From Desulfarculus baarsii DSM 2075 (GTDB taxonomy: Bacteria > Desulfobacterota > Desulfarculia > Desulfarculales > Desulfarculaceae), in contig NC_014365.1 in assembly GCF_000143965.1 (NCBI RefSeq), forward strand, positions 833,501 through 897,500: 64,000 bases of DNA, written 5' to 3'. The notes under the pieces were generated by a model that was given only the letters and a program-made list of their open reading frames with translations, did not search any database and was not told the origin of the DNA. How positions within the stretch are numbered: position 1 is the stretch's first letter; each line of letters begins with the position of its first letter. Shown one piece after another: positions 32,042-40,363 of the stretch. A program made the position numbers and the translations under genes.

Positions 32042-33489
32042 CCCTCGACCCCACGCTGAACTGCTTGCCCCAGCGCCTGCGAAGCGTCCATCTCATGGGC
32101 GTGGGCGGCGTGGCCATGGGCGCGCTGGCCGGCGCGCTGGCCGATCGCGGCCTTGATGTGCGCGGCTCCGACGGGCCGCTCTATCCGCCCATGAGCACCT
32201 TCCTGGCCGCCAAGGGCGTCCCCGTGGCCCAGGGCTACGACCCGGCCAACCTCGACCCGCCGCCCGATCTGGTGGTGGTGGGCAACGTCATCCGCCGCGA
32301 CAACCCCGAGGCCATGGAACTGGCCCGGCGCGGGCTGTGCTACCTTTCGCTGCCCCAGGCCCTGGCCGAGCTGTTCATCGCCGACAAGACCGCCATCGTC
32401 ATCGCCGGCACCCACGGCAAGACCACCACCACCGCGCTCACGGCCAGCGGCTTGCTTCACGCCGGGGCCGCGCCGGGCTTTTTGGTGGGCGGGGTGATGA
32501 TCGAGGGCGGACGCAATTTCGCCGACGGCCGGGGGGCCCATTTCGTGGTCGAAGGCGACGAATACGACACGGCTTTTTTTGACAAGCGACCGAAATTCGT
32601 GCACTATCGCCCAAAAATCGGCGTGCTGACCAGCGTGGAGTTCGACCACGCCGACATCTACGCCGACCTGGACGCCGTGCGCGTGGCCTTTGACCAGTTC
32701 GCCGCCCTGATCCCGCCCGAGGGCGTGCTCATCGCCTGGGGCGACGACCCCGAGGTGCTGGCCCGCGCCCAAAAGGCCCGCTGCCCAGTGCAGACCTATG
32801 GCCAGGGGCCGCAATGCCTTTGGCGGCTGTTGGCCGCCCGCCCGTCCCCCCAAGGCGGGGCGCTCATCGAGTTGCAACCGCCCGGCGGCCCGGCGGTCGA
32901 ATTTTACTCGCCGCTGGCCGGGCGGCACAACGCCCTCAACGCCTGCGCGGCCGTGGCGGCCATGACCGCCGGCGGCGTGGCCCTGGCCGAGGCTTGCCGC
33001 GTGCAGGGCCTGTTCCAGGGCGTGCGCCGTCGCCAGGAGGTGCGCGACCGGGCCGGCGGGGTGACCGTGGTCGATGATTTCGCCCATCATCCCACGGCCG
33101 TGCGCGAGACCATCGCCGCCGTGGCCGACTTTGGCCTGCCCGGCTGGCGGCCCGGCGACGGGCGTTTGATCGCCGTGTTCGAGCCGCGCACCAACACCAG
33201 CAAGACCAATCACTTCCAGGCCGAATACGCCACGGCCTTTGACCGGGCCGACCTGGTTTTGTTGCGCGAGCCGCCCGGCGCCGAGGCCATCGAGGCGTCC
33301 AGGCGCTTTTCCTCGACCCGCCTGGCCCAAGACTTGGCCGAGCGCGGCCTGCAAGCCCGGGCTCTGGCTAACGGCGATGGCCTGCTGGCCGAACTGCTGG
33401 CCGAACTGCGGCCCGGCGACCTGTGCCTGATCATGAGCAACGGCGCTTTTGAGGGGCTGCACGCCAGGCTGCTGGCGGCCCTGGCCTGA
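32038..33489 (+). CDS. mpl: UDP-N-acetylmuramate:L-Ala-D-Glu-mDAP ligase
   Basis: Murein recycling ligase that attaches recovered tripeptide to UDP-MurNAc. The 483-residue Mur-ligase protein has the N-terminal VHLMGVGGVAMGALAGAL nucleotide fold, ATP loop AGTHGKTTTTALTASGLL (about residues 123-140), GRNFADGRGAHFVVEGDEYD typical of Mpl rather than MurC, and DDFAHHPTAVRETI. TTG 32038 is chosen because GGGAG lies 8 bases upstream and it overlaps the preceding TGA. A terminator hairpin follows. Confidence 0.92.
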   Translation: MTLDPTLNCLPQRLRSVHLMGVGGVAMGALAGALADRGLDVRGSDGPLYPPMSTFLAAKGVPVAQGYDPANLDPPPDLVVVGNVIRRDNPEAMELARRGLCYLSLPQALAELFIADKTAIVIAGTHGKTTTTALTASGLLHAGAAPGFLVGGVMIEGGRNFADGRGAHFVVEGDEYDTAFFDKRPKFVHYRPKIGVLTSVEFDHADIYADLDAVRVAFDQFAALIPPEGVLIAWGDDPEVLARAQKARCPVQTYGQGPQCLWRLLAARPSPQGGALIELQPPGGPAVEFYSPLAGRHNALNACAAVAAMTAGGVALAEACRVQGLFQGVRRRQEVRDRAGGVTVVDDFAHHPTAVRETIAAVADFGLPGWRPGDGRLIAVFEPRTNTSKTNHFQAEYATAFDRADLVLLREPPGAEAIEASRRFSSTRLAQDLAERGLQARALANGDGLLAELLAELRPGDLCLIMSNGAFEGLHARLLAALA

Positions 33490-33512
33490 AAAAAACCCGA
33501 CCGCGCCGCGAA

Positions 33513-33543
33513 AAGCCCCCGACCGTGATCCGGCCGGGGGCTT
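33513..33543. terminator. Bidirectional terminator between mpl and the TonB receptor
   Basis: AAGCCCCC (33513-33520) pairs with GGGGGCTT (33536-33543), with an inner GACCG/CGGCC extension. GGTTTT follows on the plus strand and TTTTCGC on the minus strand. It separates two converging genes. Confidence 0.75.
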
Positions 33544-33566
33544 GGTTTTGCTGACGCGGGCGGCCG

Positions 33567-35549
33567 CTAGAAATCGATGCTCACGCCGCCCCAGACCTGG
33601 GCCTCGGGCATGGGGTAGTAGGTGCTTACCCCGCTCCAGGCGTTGCAGTAGCCCAGGGTGCTGTAGTCCTCGCCAAAGATGTTGGTGGCGTTGACAAAGA
33701 CCTTGTAGCGCTGCCAGCGATAGCTGACGGCGGCGTCGATGGTGTTGTAGGCGTCCATCTTGTCGAAAGCGTTGGCGTAGTCGTTGCCCAGGTAGCGCTG
33801 GCCGTAATAATTCCAGCGCAGCAGCACGTTCAGGCCGGAGAGGGGCTCCAGGCCCACGCCGGCGGCGGCCATCCACTCGGGGGCCAGGGGGATCTTGTTG
33901 CCGTCGTAGGGGCCGTTGGCCATGGTGGCGTCTTGGTAGGTCAGGTTGCCAAAGACGTAGGCCCACTTGCACACGGGCACGTGCACGGCCGCCTCGACGC
34001 CCTGGTGCTTGGTCTCATCGAGGTTTTCGTTGCGATAGGTCACGCCGTTCCAGACGATCTCGTCGTTCATGTTGATGATGTAGCCGGTCAGCGACAGGCG
34101 CGCGCCGGGCATGAACTGCCACTCGGCGCCCAGCTCGTAGTTCATGGCCGTCTCGGGCTTGAGATCCCAGTGCGCGCCGCTGTAATAGCTGGTGTATTCG
34201 TCAACGCGGGGGAAGCGGAAGGCCCGCGCCACCCGGCCGAAGACCTTGGAGCCCGGCGCGAAGTTGTAGACCATGCCCGCGGTCCAGGCCCATTGTTCGT
34301 CGCCCGGCGTGTCGGTGGGGCCGGCCCCGCCGACCAACCGCGAGGCCAGGTCGTATTTTTGATCCTGGTAGCGCGCGCCGACGTTCAGGACCAAGTCCTT
34401 GGTCAGCGAAAACTCGTTCAGGGCGTAGCCGGCCAGGCTGTCCATCTTGAATTCATGGGAGTATTGCCAGGCCTTGCTGGTCAGGTCGAAGGAGTCGTAG
34501 TCCACGTCCCAATGGCTGTAGTCCACGCCGGCGGTCAGGCGGTTGGCAAAGCCGCCCACGGTGGAGTCGAGGACGTATTTGGGCTGGATGTCGTAGATCT
34601 TGCTGTCGTTGTCGCCGTGGCTCCAGACCTCGGCCTCGGATTGCCACTTGCGGAAGGCCAGATCCATGGTCACCAGGCCACAACGCTGAAAATCGCCCTT
34701 GACCTGGCCGCGGATGGCCTGGTTCTTGTTCTCGTAATAGGCCCCGGCATAGCTGGCCATGCGGCGGTCGCGGTCCATCTGGGCCTTGGTCAGCGAGCCG
34801 GGCACGCCGAAGTTGGCCTGGTTGATCACGCCGTCGACCAAAAAGCTCCAGGTCTGGTTGGGGTAGAAGTCGGTTTTGAAGTTGGCGCCCTTGATGCGGG
34901 TGTGGTTTTCGTCGCGGTAGCCGTCGGCGTCGTCGTAGCGGGCGGCCACGAACCAGTCCATGTATTCGGTGGCCCCCTTGAAGTTGCCCTTGAAGCCATA
35001 CATGTCGTAGCTGCCGTATTGGGCGCTGACCGTGCCGCCGGCCGGGCCGGAGCCCTTGCGGGTGATGATGTTGATCACGCCGCCCACGGCGGAGTCGCCG
35101 TAGAGCACGCCGGCCGGGCCGTGCAGCACCTCGATGCGCTCGATGTTGTCGACGGGGATGGTGCTGAAGTCAACGCCGTTGCCGTCGATGAGGTTTTGCC
35201 GCCGGCCGTCGACGGTCACCAGCGTCTTGGCCGAGGCCGGATAGCCCATGCCGCGCATGGAAATTTCGGCGTATGTGCCATAGGTGTCCGACTGCATTAC
35301 ATAAAGGCCGGGCACGCCCTTGAGCAGCTCCACCACCGACATGGGATTTTGCTCTTCGATCTGCTGGCGGGTGATGATGGTCACGTTGCGGGGCAGTTTA
35401 TCCAGTTCCTGCTCCCAGCGGTTGGCCGAGACGGAGGTCTCGGGCAGGGCGTAGGCCTGATCGGCCTGGTCGGCGGCCAGGGCCGGTTGGTTCAGCCACA
35501 ACAGCAACACCGCGCAGATCGCCCCGGCCAGTTTGCTCGATCGCTTCAT
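33567..35549 (-). CDS. TonB-dependent receptor, BtuB-like
   Basis: A 660-residue outer-membrane receptor with signal peptide (residues 1-25, ending PALAAD), a TonB-box-like ETSVSANR, a plug domain with [36 protein letters not shown] and [23 protein letters not shown], and a 22-strand-type barrel ending in the aromatic signature VWGGVSIDF. Substrate is inferred as cobalamin or a cobamide because a cobalamin riboswitch with a terminator precedes it and cbiZ is divergent. AAGGAG lies 8-13 bases before the ATG. Confidence 0.9.
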   Translation of the reverse strand: MKRSSKLAGAICAVLLLWLNQPALAADQADQAYALPETSVSANRWEQELDKLPRNVTIITRQQIEEQNPMSVVELLKGVPGLYVMQSDTYGTYAEISMRGMGYPASAKTLVTVDGRRQNLIDGNGVDFSTIPVDNIERIEVLHGPAGVLYGDSAVGGVINIITRKGSGPAGGTVSAQYGSYDMYGFKGNFKGATEYMDWFVAARYDDADGYRDENHTRIKGANFKTDFYPNQTWSFLVDGVINQANFGVPGSLTKAQMDRDRRMASYAGAYYENKNQAIRGQVKGDFQRCGLVTMDLAFRKWQSEAEVWSHGDNDSKIYDIQPKYVLDSTVGGFANRLTAGVDYSHWDVDYDSFDLTSKAWQYSHEFKMDSLAGYALNEFSLTKDLVLNVGARYQDQKYDLASRLVGGAGPTDTPGDEQWAWTAGMVYNFAPGSKVFGRVARAFRFPRVDEYTSYYSGAHWDLKPETAMNYELGAEWQFMPGARLSLTGYIINMNDEIVWNGVTYRNENLDETKHQGVEAAVHVPVCKWAYVFGNLTYQDATMANGPYDGNKIPLAPEWMAAAGVGLEPLSGLNVLLRWNYYGQRYLGNDYANAFDKMDAYNTIDAAVSYRWQRYKVFVNATNIFGEDYSTLGYCNAWSGVSTYYPMPEAQVWGGVSIDF

Positions 35550-35601
35550 CGACTAGCTCCTTTTTCTCCACCCTTGACGTGGTAAGCCGGGCCGGGGCAA
35601 T

Positions 35602-35637
35602 AAAAAAACCCCCAGCCCCTGTGAAAGGGACTGGGGG
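35602..35637 (-). terminator. Intrinsic terminator of the cobalamin riboswitch leader
   Basis: On the minus strand a stem CCCCCAG.CCC / GGGG.CTGGGGG (35609-35637) is followed by seven T (35602-35608). It lies between the riboswitch and the receptor start, so cobalamin binding can stop transcription. Confidence 0.9.
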
Positions 35638-35739
35638 ATTGCACCCAGCTTGCTTCACCGCCCCAGACAGGCGTCCACGCGCGGTCGCATTGCCCAAAAA
35701 ACAACGCGCGCACCGGTCCTTCGCCGGATAAAACGCCCA

Positions 35740-35915
35740 TGCGCTGGCGGCAGGTCTTCTGACTTCCGGATCAACCTAGCGGCCGAGCCTTCCCGGACGG
35801 CTTGTTGGACCATCCAGTGGCGTTATTTCGGCCTTCGTCCCCGGTTACAGCGGCGGGACCGTGACGGAATCGCACCGTCTTCCCCATTGAGCCCGAAAGG
35901 GCGCCGTCGCGCGAT
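35740..35915 (-). promoter_or_regulatory. Cobalamin riboswitch
   Basis: Read on the minus strand, the sequence has the expected B12-riboswitch landmarks in order: a 5' stem with GGCGCCC, GGGAAGACGGTGCGATTCC, a GCCACTGG element, CCGGGAAGGC, and the B12 box AGTCAGAAGACCTGCC at the 3' end (about 35748-35763). It lies about 190 bases upstream of the TonB receptor with an intrinsic terminator between, so control is probably by transcription attenuation. The ends are approximate. Confidence 0.92.
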
Positions 35916-35924
35916 ATTTTGTAA

Positions 35925-35953
35925 CATCTATGTCAAAAAAACGCCCATGTCAA
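35925..35953 (-). promoter_or_regulatory. Promoter for the riboswitch transcript
   Basis: Minus-strand TTGACA (35948-35953), 17-base spacer, TAGATG (35925-35930). A second TTGACA lies at 35931-35936. The predicted start point, near 35918, falls just before the riboswitch. The -10 match is weak. Confidence 0.45.
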
Positions 35954-36021
35954 GGGTTGGTTTGCGCGGCCGGCGACGATGGCCTATGATTGGCGGCGGG
36001 CGCGAAAGACTGGAGGCTGTG

Positions 36022-37158
36022 ATGCTCATCGCCACTTGCTACGACGCCGTGGAGATCCACCGCGTCGAAAAATTCATCTATGGCCGTTTCCTGCGACCGC
36101 ACCGGGTGATAAGCACCTGCCGGGCCGCCGGCGGCCTGCGCGACGACCTGGAATGCGTCTACAACCACCAGGTCTGCGAGCCCTCCGGCCCCAGCCACAA
36201 CGCCGCCATCAACGCCTGGGAAGACCCCATCGCCTATCGCCGCATGGTCTGCCAGGCCGCCGGCGCGCCGCCTGAAACGAGCGCCGGCATGGCCACCGCC
36301 GCCAACATGATGAACGCCGCCCTGGTCGGCCTAGCCTTTCGGGGGGTGGAGGTCTTTTGCCTGGCCACCGCCGGCGTGGAGGGCAACGCCGGCCGGGCCG
36401 GCGATCCGGCCACGCACCACGAGCACGACGGCCGTTTCGAGGACTTGGCCCAAGACGGCCCGCCGGCCCACGGCACCATCAACCTGATGTTTTTCCTCGG
36501 CCAGGAACTGACCGCCGGCGGCATGGTCCGCGCGGTGATCACCGCCACCGAGGCCAAGGCCGTCGCCCTGCAAGAGTTGGCCATCGGCTCGCGCTACTCC
36601 AGCGGGCCGGCCACCGGCACCGGCACCGATCAGATCGTCATCGCCGCCCGCCTGGGCGGGACGCCGGCCACCAGCCCCAGCAAGCACACCAAGCTGGGCC
36701 AGCTCATCGCCGAAAGCGCCATCCAGGCCATCAAGGAAACCCTGGCCGTGCAGAACGACCTCAGCGCCTCGGGGCAATGCTCGTGCCGGGCCCATCTGGC
36801 CCGTTTCGCCGCCGGCCGCGACCTGGCCGCGAGCGCGGCCGCGCTGCTGGATGGCGACCACGCGGCGCTCTTGCGGCAAAACTTCGACGTCATCGACCGC
36901 GACCCGCCCACCGTGGCCGCCGCCGCCGCCCTGGCCCACGTCGCCGACGAACTGGCCTGGGGCATCTTGCCCGCCAGCGCCGCGCCGGAGATCCTGGCCG
37001 CCCAGGCCGCCCAGATGGCCGTGGCCGCCTGCGGCGCGCCAGAGCTTTGGCCCGCCTTGCGCCAAAGCCTGGCCCCGCCCATGGGCCACGCGCCGGAGCA
37101 GGTCTTTGACCTGGCCTGCCAGGCCCTGGCCCTGGGCTTTGCCCGCAAGTGGCGCTGA
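36022..37158 (+). CDS. cbiZ: Adenosylcobinamide amidohydrolase CbiZ
   Basis: Removes the aminopropanol side chain of (pseudo)cobinamides so that cells can remodel salvaged cobamides. The 378-residue product has the CbiZ core: ATAGVEGNAGRAGDPA, GTINLMFFLGQELTAGGMVRA, TEAKAVALQELAIGSRYSSG, ATGTGTDQIVIAA and SKHTKLGQLIAESA. About 110 C-terminal residues lie beyond the core and are rich in Ala. TGGAGG precedes ATG 36022. It is divergent from the riboswitch-controlled receptor, giving a salvage pair that would supply B12 to the icmF product. Confidence 0.9.
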   Translation: MLIATCYDAVEIHRVEKFIYGRFLRPHRVISTCRAAGGLRDDLECVYNHQVCEPSGPSHNAAINAWEDPIAYRRMVCQAAGAPPETSAGMATAANMMNAALVGLAFRGVEVFCLATAGVEGNAGRAGDPATHHEHDGRFEDLAQDGPPAHGTINLMFFLGQELTAGGMVRAVITATEAKAVALQELAIGSRYSSGPATGTGTDQIVIAARLGGTPATSPSKHTKLGQLIAESAIQAIKETLAVQNDLSASGQCSCRAHLARFAAGRDLAASAAALLDGDHAALLRQNFDVIDRDPPTVAAAAALAHVADELAWGILPASAAPEILAAQAAQMAVAACGAPELWPALRQSLAPPMGHAPEQVFDLACQALALGFARKWR

Positions 37159-37180
37159 CCCCGTCGGCCCTAAAACTCGG

Positions 37181-37231
37181 TTGACACGACAAAACGCGAT
37201 TTGTTTTACTGGATGACCGAACATGGTTCGG
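37181..37231 (+). promoter_or_regulatory. Promoter and palindromic operator before the IclR gene
   Basis: TTGACA (37181-37186), 17-base spacer, TTTTAC (37204-37209), followed at once by a perfect palindrome CCGAAC-ATG-GTTCGG (37217-37231). The palindrome sits at the expected transcription start, a position suited to repression, probably autoregulation by the IclR protein. Confidence 0.6.
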
Positions 37232-37298
37232 CCATGCGGAACCGGTGCGCCCGCCGCGCCCATAGCCATGCGCAACGAGAGGGCGTGTCGAGGTCAAC

Positions 37299-38042
37299 AT
37301 GAGCGTGCAGTCGATCGATCGGGCGGTGGATATAATGTCACTCTTTTCGGCCGAAGCCACCCGGCTGGGCATCACCGAGATCGCCGCCGCCCTGGGCCTT
37401 TCCAAGACCACCGTCCACGGCCTGGCCAGCACTTTGAAGGCGCGCGGCCTGCTGCGCCAAGACGCCGAGACGCGCAAGTACAGCCTGGGCATGAAGCTTT
37501 TCGAGTTGGGGGCCATGCTCACCGCCAGCCTGAAGCTCAACCGCGTCGGCCAGGGCGCGGTCCAGCGCCTGGCCAACGACACCGGCCTCAACGCCCGCTT
37601 GGCCGTCTGGGAACGGCCGGCCATGCTGGTGGCGTTGACGGCTTTTCCGGGCATGCCCAGCCCGCCGCTCAACCAGATGGGCCCCCGCGTGCCGGCCCAC
37701 TGTTCGGCCATCGGCAAGGCCGTGTTGATGAGCCTGCCGGCCGCCGACCTGGCCCGCTGGTTGGATGCGGCCAAACTGGAGAGGTTCACGCCCAACACGC
37801 TCATCGATCGTCAGGCTCTGGAGCGGCAACTTGGCGAATTTCGCCGCCAGGGTTTCGCCGAGGACAACGAGGAGTTTTTGCTGGGCCTGTGCTGCCGGGC
37901 CGCGCCGATCAAGGAGCGCGGCGTCGTCGCCGGTTCGGTCAGCCTTTCGGCCGCGCCGGAGCAACTGGCCGGCAGGGATGGCCGGGAGCTGGCGCGTCTG
38001 CTGCTTGCCGCCGCCACGGAGATCTCTCGGGCCATGGCCTAG
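37299..38042 (+). CDS. IclR family transcriptional regulator
   Basis: A 247-residue regulator with an N-terminal winged helix (SIDRAVDIMSLF, LGITEIAAALGLSKTTVHGL, LASTLKARGLLRQD, residues 5-60) and the IclR effector domain (about 75-245) with CSAIGKAVLMSLP, the hinge between DNA binding and ligand sensing. Such proteins commonly control catabolic genes next door; here larA starts 63 bases after the stop on the same strand. A palindrome at the gene's own promoter suggests autoregulation. Confidence 0.9.
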   Translation: MSVQSIDRAVDIMSLFSAEATRLGITEIAAALGLSKTTVHGLASTLKARGLLRQDAETRKYSLGMKLFELGAMLTASLKLNRVGQGAVQRLANDTGLNARLAVWERPAMLVALTAFPGMPSPPLNQMGPRVPAHCSAIGKAVLMSLPAADLARWLDAAKLERFTPNTLIDRQALERQLGEFRRQGFAEDNEEFLLGLCCRAAPIKERGVVAGSVSLSAAPEQLAGRDGRELARLLLAAATEISRAMA

Positions 38043-38105
38043 CCGGGCCCGGCCCATCACGCAACCGGGCGCTGAAGCGTCCGTTCGCCAAAGGAGTTGG
38101 CCACC

Positions 38106-39368
38106 GTGAAGATTCGTCTGCCCGAATTGATGTGGTATGGCAACCTGGACGTGGAAATCGAACTGCCAGACGATTGGGACGTCACCTTTTGCCCCATGCG
38201 CGGGGCCGAGCGCCCGGCCCTCGGCCAGGAGGCCATCGCCCAGGCCATCAAGAACCCCATCGGCTGCCCGCCGCTGCACCAGTTGGCCCGGGGCAAAAAG
38301 AGCGCCTGCATCGTTTTCGACGACATCACCCGGCCCACGCGCTGCGCCGAACTGGCCCCGGTGGTCATCGAGGAGCTGCTGGCCGCCGGCCTGGCCGAGG
38401 ACGACATAACTTTCGTCTGCGCCCTGGGCTCCCACGGGGCCCACACCGCCCACGAGTTTCGCAAAAAACTGGGCGCCGATATCCTGGAGCGCTTCCGCGT
38501 CTACAACCACAACATCTACGAAAACTGCGTGGAGGTGGGCGTGACCAGCCGGGGCGCCAGGCTGCTGATCAACCGCGAGGTGGCCCAGGCCCAGGTCAAG
38601 GTCGGCCTGGGTTGCGTCACCGCCCACGCCCAGGTCGGCTTCAGCGGCGGCGGCAAGATCATCCTGCCCGGCGTCTCGCACATCGACACCATCAGCCACT
38701 TTCACATCGACGTGGAAAAATCGGCCGTCGAGACCACGGGTCTTGGTAATTTCGACAACAATATTCTGCGCTTCGAGATCGAAGAAGCCGTGCGCCTGGC
38801 CAAGTTGGATTTCAAGGTCGACGTGGTGACCAACGGCCGGGGAGCCACCATCGGCGTTTTCGCCGGCGACCCCATCGCCGAGCACCTCCAGGCCGTGGCC
38901 GCCGCCCGCGAGATCTACGCCACCGAACCCACGCCCACCGACATGGATGTGGTGGTGGTCAACGCCTTTGCCAAGGCCAACGAGATGGCCATCGCCATCC
39001 TGCTGGGGGCCATCGCCACCGGCAATTTCCAGGGCAGCGTGGTCTGCCTGGCCAACGCCCCCGAGGGCCAGGTCACCCATTATCTGGCTCGCAGCTTCGG
39101 CCGTGACTACGGCGGCCGCCAATATCCCATCGGCTTCGTGCCGCCCGGCCTCAACGTGGTGGTGGTGGCCCCGCACATGGACAAGACCTTCGGAGACTGG
39201 GTGGCCAACCCCCAAGACGCGCACTGGGTGAAGTCATGGGACAAGGCGCTGGAGTTGCTGAAAAAATGGCACGGCCCCGGCGCGCGCTGCGCGGTGTTGC
39301 CCAACGCCACCATGCAATATTTCGTCAACCAGACCGGCAGCGCCCACGACGTGTCCACCGCCGGCTGA
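38106..39368 (+). CDS. larA: LarA-family nickel-pincer-dependent racemase
   Basis: A 420-residue homologue of lactate racemase, an enzyme that uses a nickel-pincer nucleotide cofactor. The catalytic and cofactor positions fall on the same numbers as in Lactobacillus plantarum LarA: H174, K184 (GGGK, covalent cofactor Lys) and H200, with a GSHGAHT motif at about 109-114. The substrate cannot be read: LarA homologues act on several 2-hydroxy acids. larB, larC and larE, needed to make the cofactor, are not in the window. GTG 38106 is the start because AAGGAG lies 9 bases upstream. Confidence 0.85.
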   Translation: MKIRLPELMWYGNLDVEIELPDDWDVTFCPMRGAERPALGQEAIAQAIKNPIGCPPLHQLARGKKSACIVFDDITRPTRCAELAPVVIEELLAAGLAEDDITFVCALGSHGAHTAHEFRKKLGADILERFRVYNHNIYENCVEVGVTSRGARLLINREVAQAQVKVGLGCVTAHAQVGFSGGGKIILPGVSHIDTISHFHIDVEKSAVETTGLGNFDNNILRFEIEEAVRLAKLDFKVDVVTNGRGATIGVFAGDPIAEHLQAVAAAREIYATEPTPTDMDVVVVNAFAKANEMAIAILLGAIATGNFQGSVVCLANAPEGQVTHYLARSFGRDYGGRQYPIGFVPPGLNVVVVAPHMDKTFGDWVANPQDAHWVKSWDKALELLKKWHGPGARCAVLPNATMQYFVNQTGSAHDVSTAG

Positions 39369-39378
39369 GGTTTGGCGA

Positions 39379-39419
39379 CCCCCGCGCTCGGCCCGAGGGC
39401 TTGGCGGCCGGGCGCGGGG
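39379..39419. terminator. GC-rich hairpin between converging larA and DUF2179 genes
   Basis: CCCCGCGC (39380-39387) pairs with GCGCGGGG (39412-39419) around a 24-base loop. Only CTTTGGG follows on the plus strand, so termination efficiency is uncertain. Confidence 0.45.
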
Positions 39420-39426
39420 CTTTGGG

Positions 39427-39996
39427 CTATTTCTTCTTGAGCACGGCACGCCAGCCGGTGGGCGGCACCAAGGGGCCGTAAACCTTGCTGACGTGGCTGG
39501 CCTGTTCGGTGACGTAGAAGGCGTCCGGGTCCAGGCTGGTGATGATGTCGGTGGCCTTTTGGGCGTCCTTGCGCCGGCAGGCCAGCAACACTTCGATCAC
39601 CGGGCCGTCCTTGCCCTGGCCGGTGAAGGTGGTCACGGCATAGCCGGCATCGCGCAGGGCCTGGGCCATGGCCAGCGAGCTTCGCGGGCTGATGGCGTGG
39701 ATGATCACGTGGCCCAGGGCCAGGCGCTTTTCCAGCTTGATGCCGGCCACGTTGCCCACCGAAAAGCCCAGGGCGTAAAACACGCCCAGTAACGGCTCGT
39801 CGGCGATCTGGGTGATCACCGCCGAGATGACGACCAACCACACCGATATCTCGATCAGGCCCAGGAAAAACGCGGTGAGCGTGCGGCCCGAGACGATGGC
39901 GATGGTGCGCATGGTGCCGGCCGAGACGTCGGCCACCCTGGCCACGAAAATGCCCAGGCCCAACAGCCACACCGACCACTCGATGCCCCAAAACAT
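39427..39996 (-). CDS. UPF0316/DUF2179 membrane protein
   Basis: A 189-residue protein with three N-terminal membrane helices (about residues 5-75) and a C-terminal DUF2179 domain of about 85 residues (GYAVTTFTGQGKDGPVIEVLLACRRKD). This layout matches the UPF0316 family. DUF2179 domains may bind small ligands, but no function is established for this family. AGGAGAGG precedes the ATG. The gene stands alone between larA and a mobile-element-like sequence. Confidence 0.85.
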   Translation of the reverse strand: MFWGIEWSVWLLGLGIFVARVADVSAGTMRTIAIVSGRTLTAFFLGLIEISVWLVVISAVITQIADEPLLGVFYALGFSVGNVAGIKLEKRLALGHVIIHAISPRSSLAMAQALRDAGYAVTTFTGQGKDGPVIEVLLACRRKDAQKATDIITSLDPDAFYVTEQASHVSKVYGPLVPPTGWRAVLKKK

Positions 39997-40151
39997 GGAA
40001 CTACCTCTCCTTTCTGAAAAATTGCCCTCCTTTTAAGATGTACCACAAAAAACGCCGATCCCAACCACCATCTGGGCGGTCGGGATCGAGCGATGGGAGA
40101 CGAGGCGACGGGCCGCCCGAAGGCGATCCCGCCGCCCCCCGGTCTGTCTTG

Positions 40152-40358
40152 AGAGTGCGGCACGGGGGCATCCTGCCCCGTGCTGCATCGGCTTGGCAAA
40201 AGCGCGGTTTTGCCAAGCCTCGCAAATCGCCCGCCTAATCAGGCTCGCGATTTGGCGCGCCGTCCCTGGCGCGCTTCGGCTGCTGCACGGTAACATGTAT
40301 GTTTCACAGGTTATTATCTGTTTTTACAACATTTGTTATGTTGCACCGTGCAGCAGCC
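40152..40358 (-). mobile_element. 207-bp MITE-like element made of five hairpins
   Basis: On the minus strand it begins GGCTGCTGCACGG and ends CCCCCGTGCCGCACTCT, the same ends as the 39-bp insertion at 59191-59229. Flanks share five of eight bases (GTCTT core, 40144-40151 and 40359-40366), consistent with a decayed 8-bp duplication. Inside are consecutive stems: about 40157-40186, 40190-40219 (12 bp perfect), 40223-40254, 40255-40274 and 40278-40358 (19 bp with a 2-base bulge). It contains no plausible gene and lies directly after the icmF stop. The rest of the gap (39997-40151) shows only the DUF2179 leader. Confidence 0.65.
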
Positions 40359-40363
40359 TCGTC

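Noticed and set aside
36022-37158. cbiZ as a riboswitch-controlled gene
   Set aside because: The riboswitch and its terminator are on the opposite strand and can act only on the receptor transcript.
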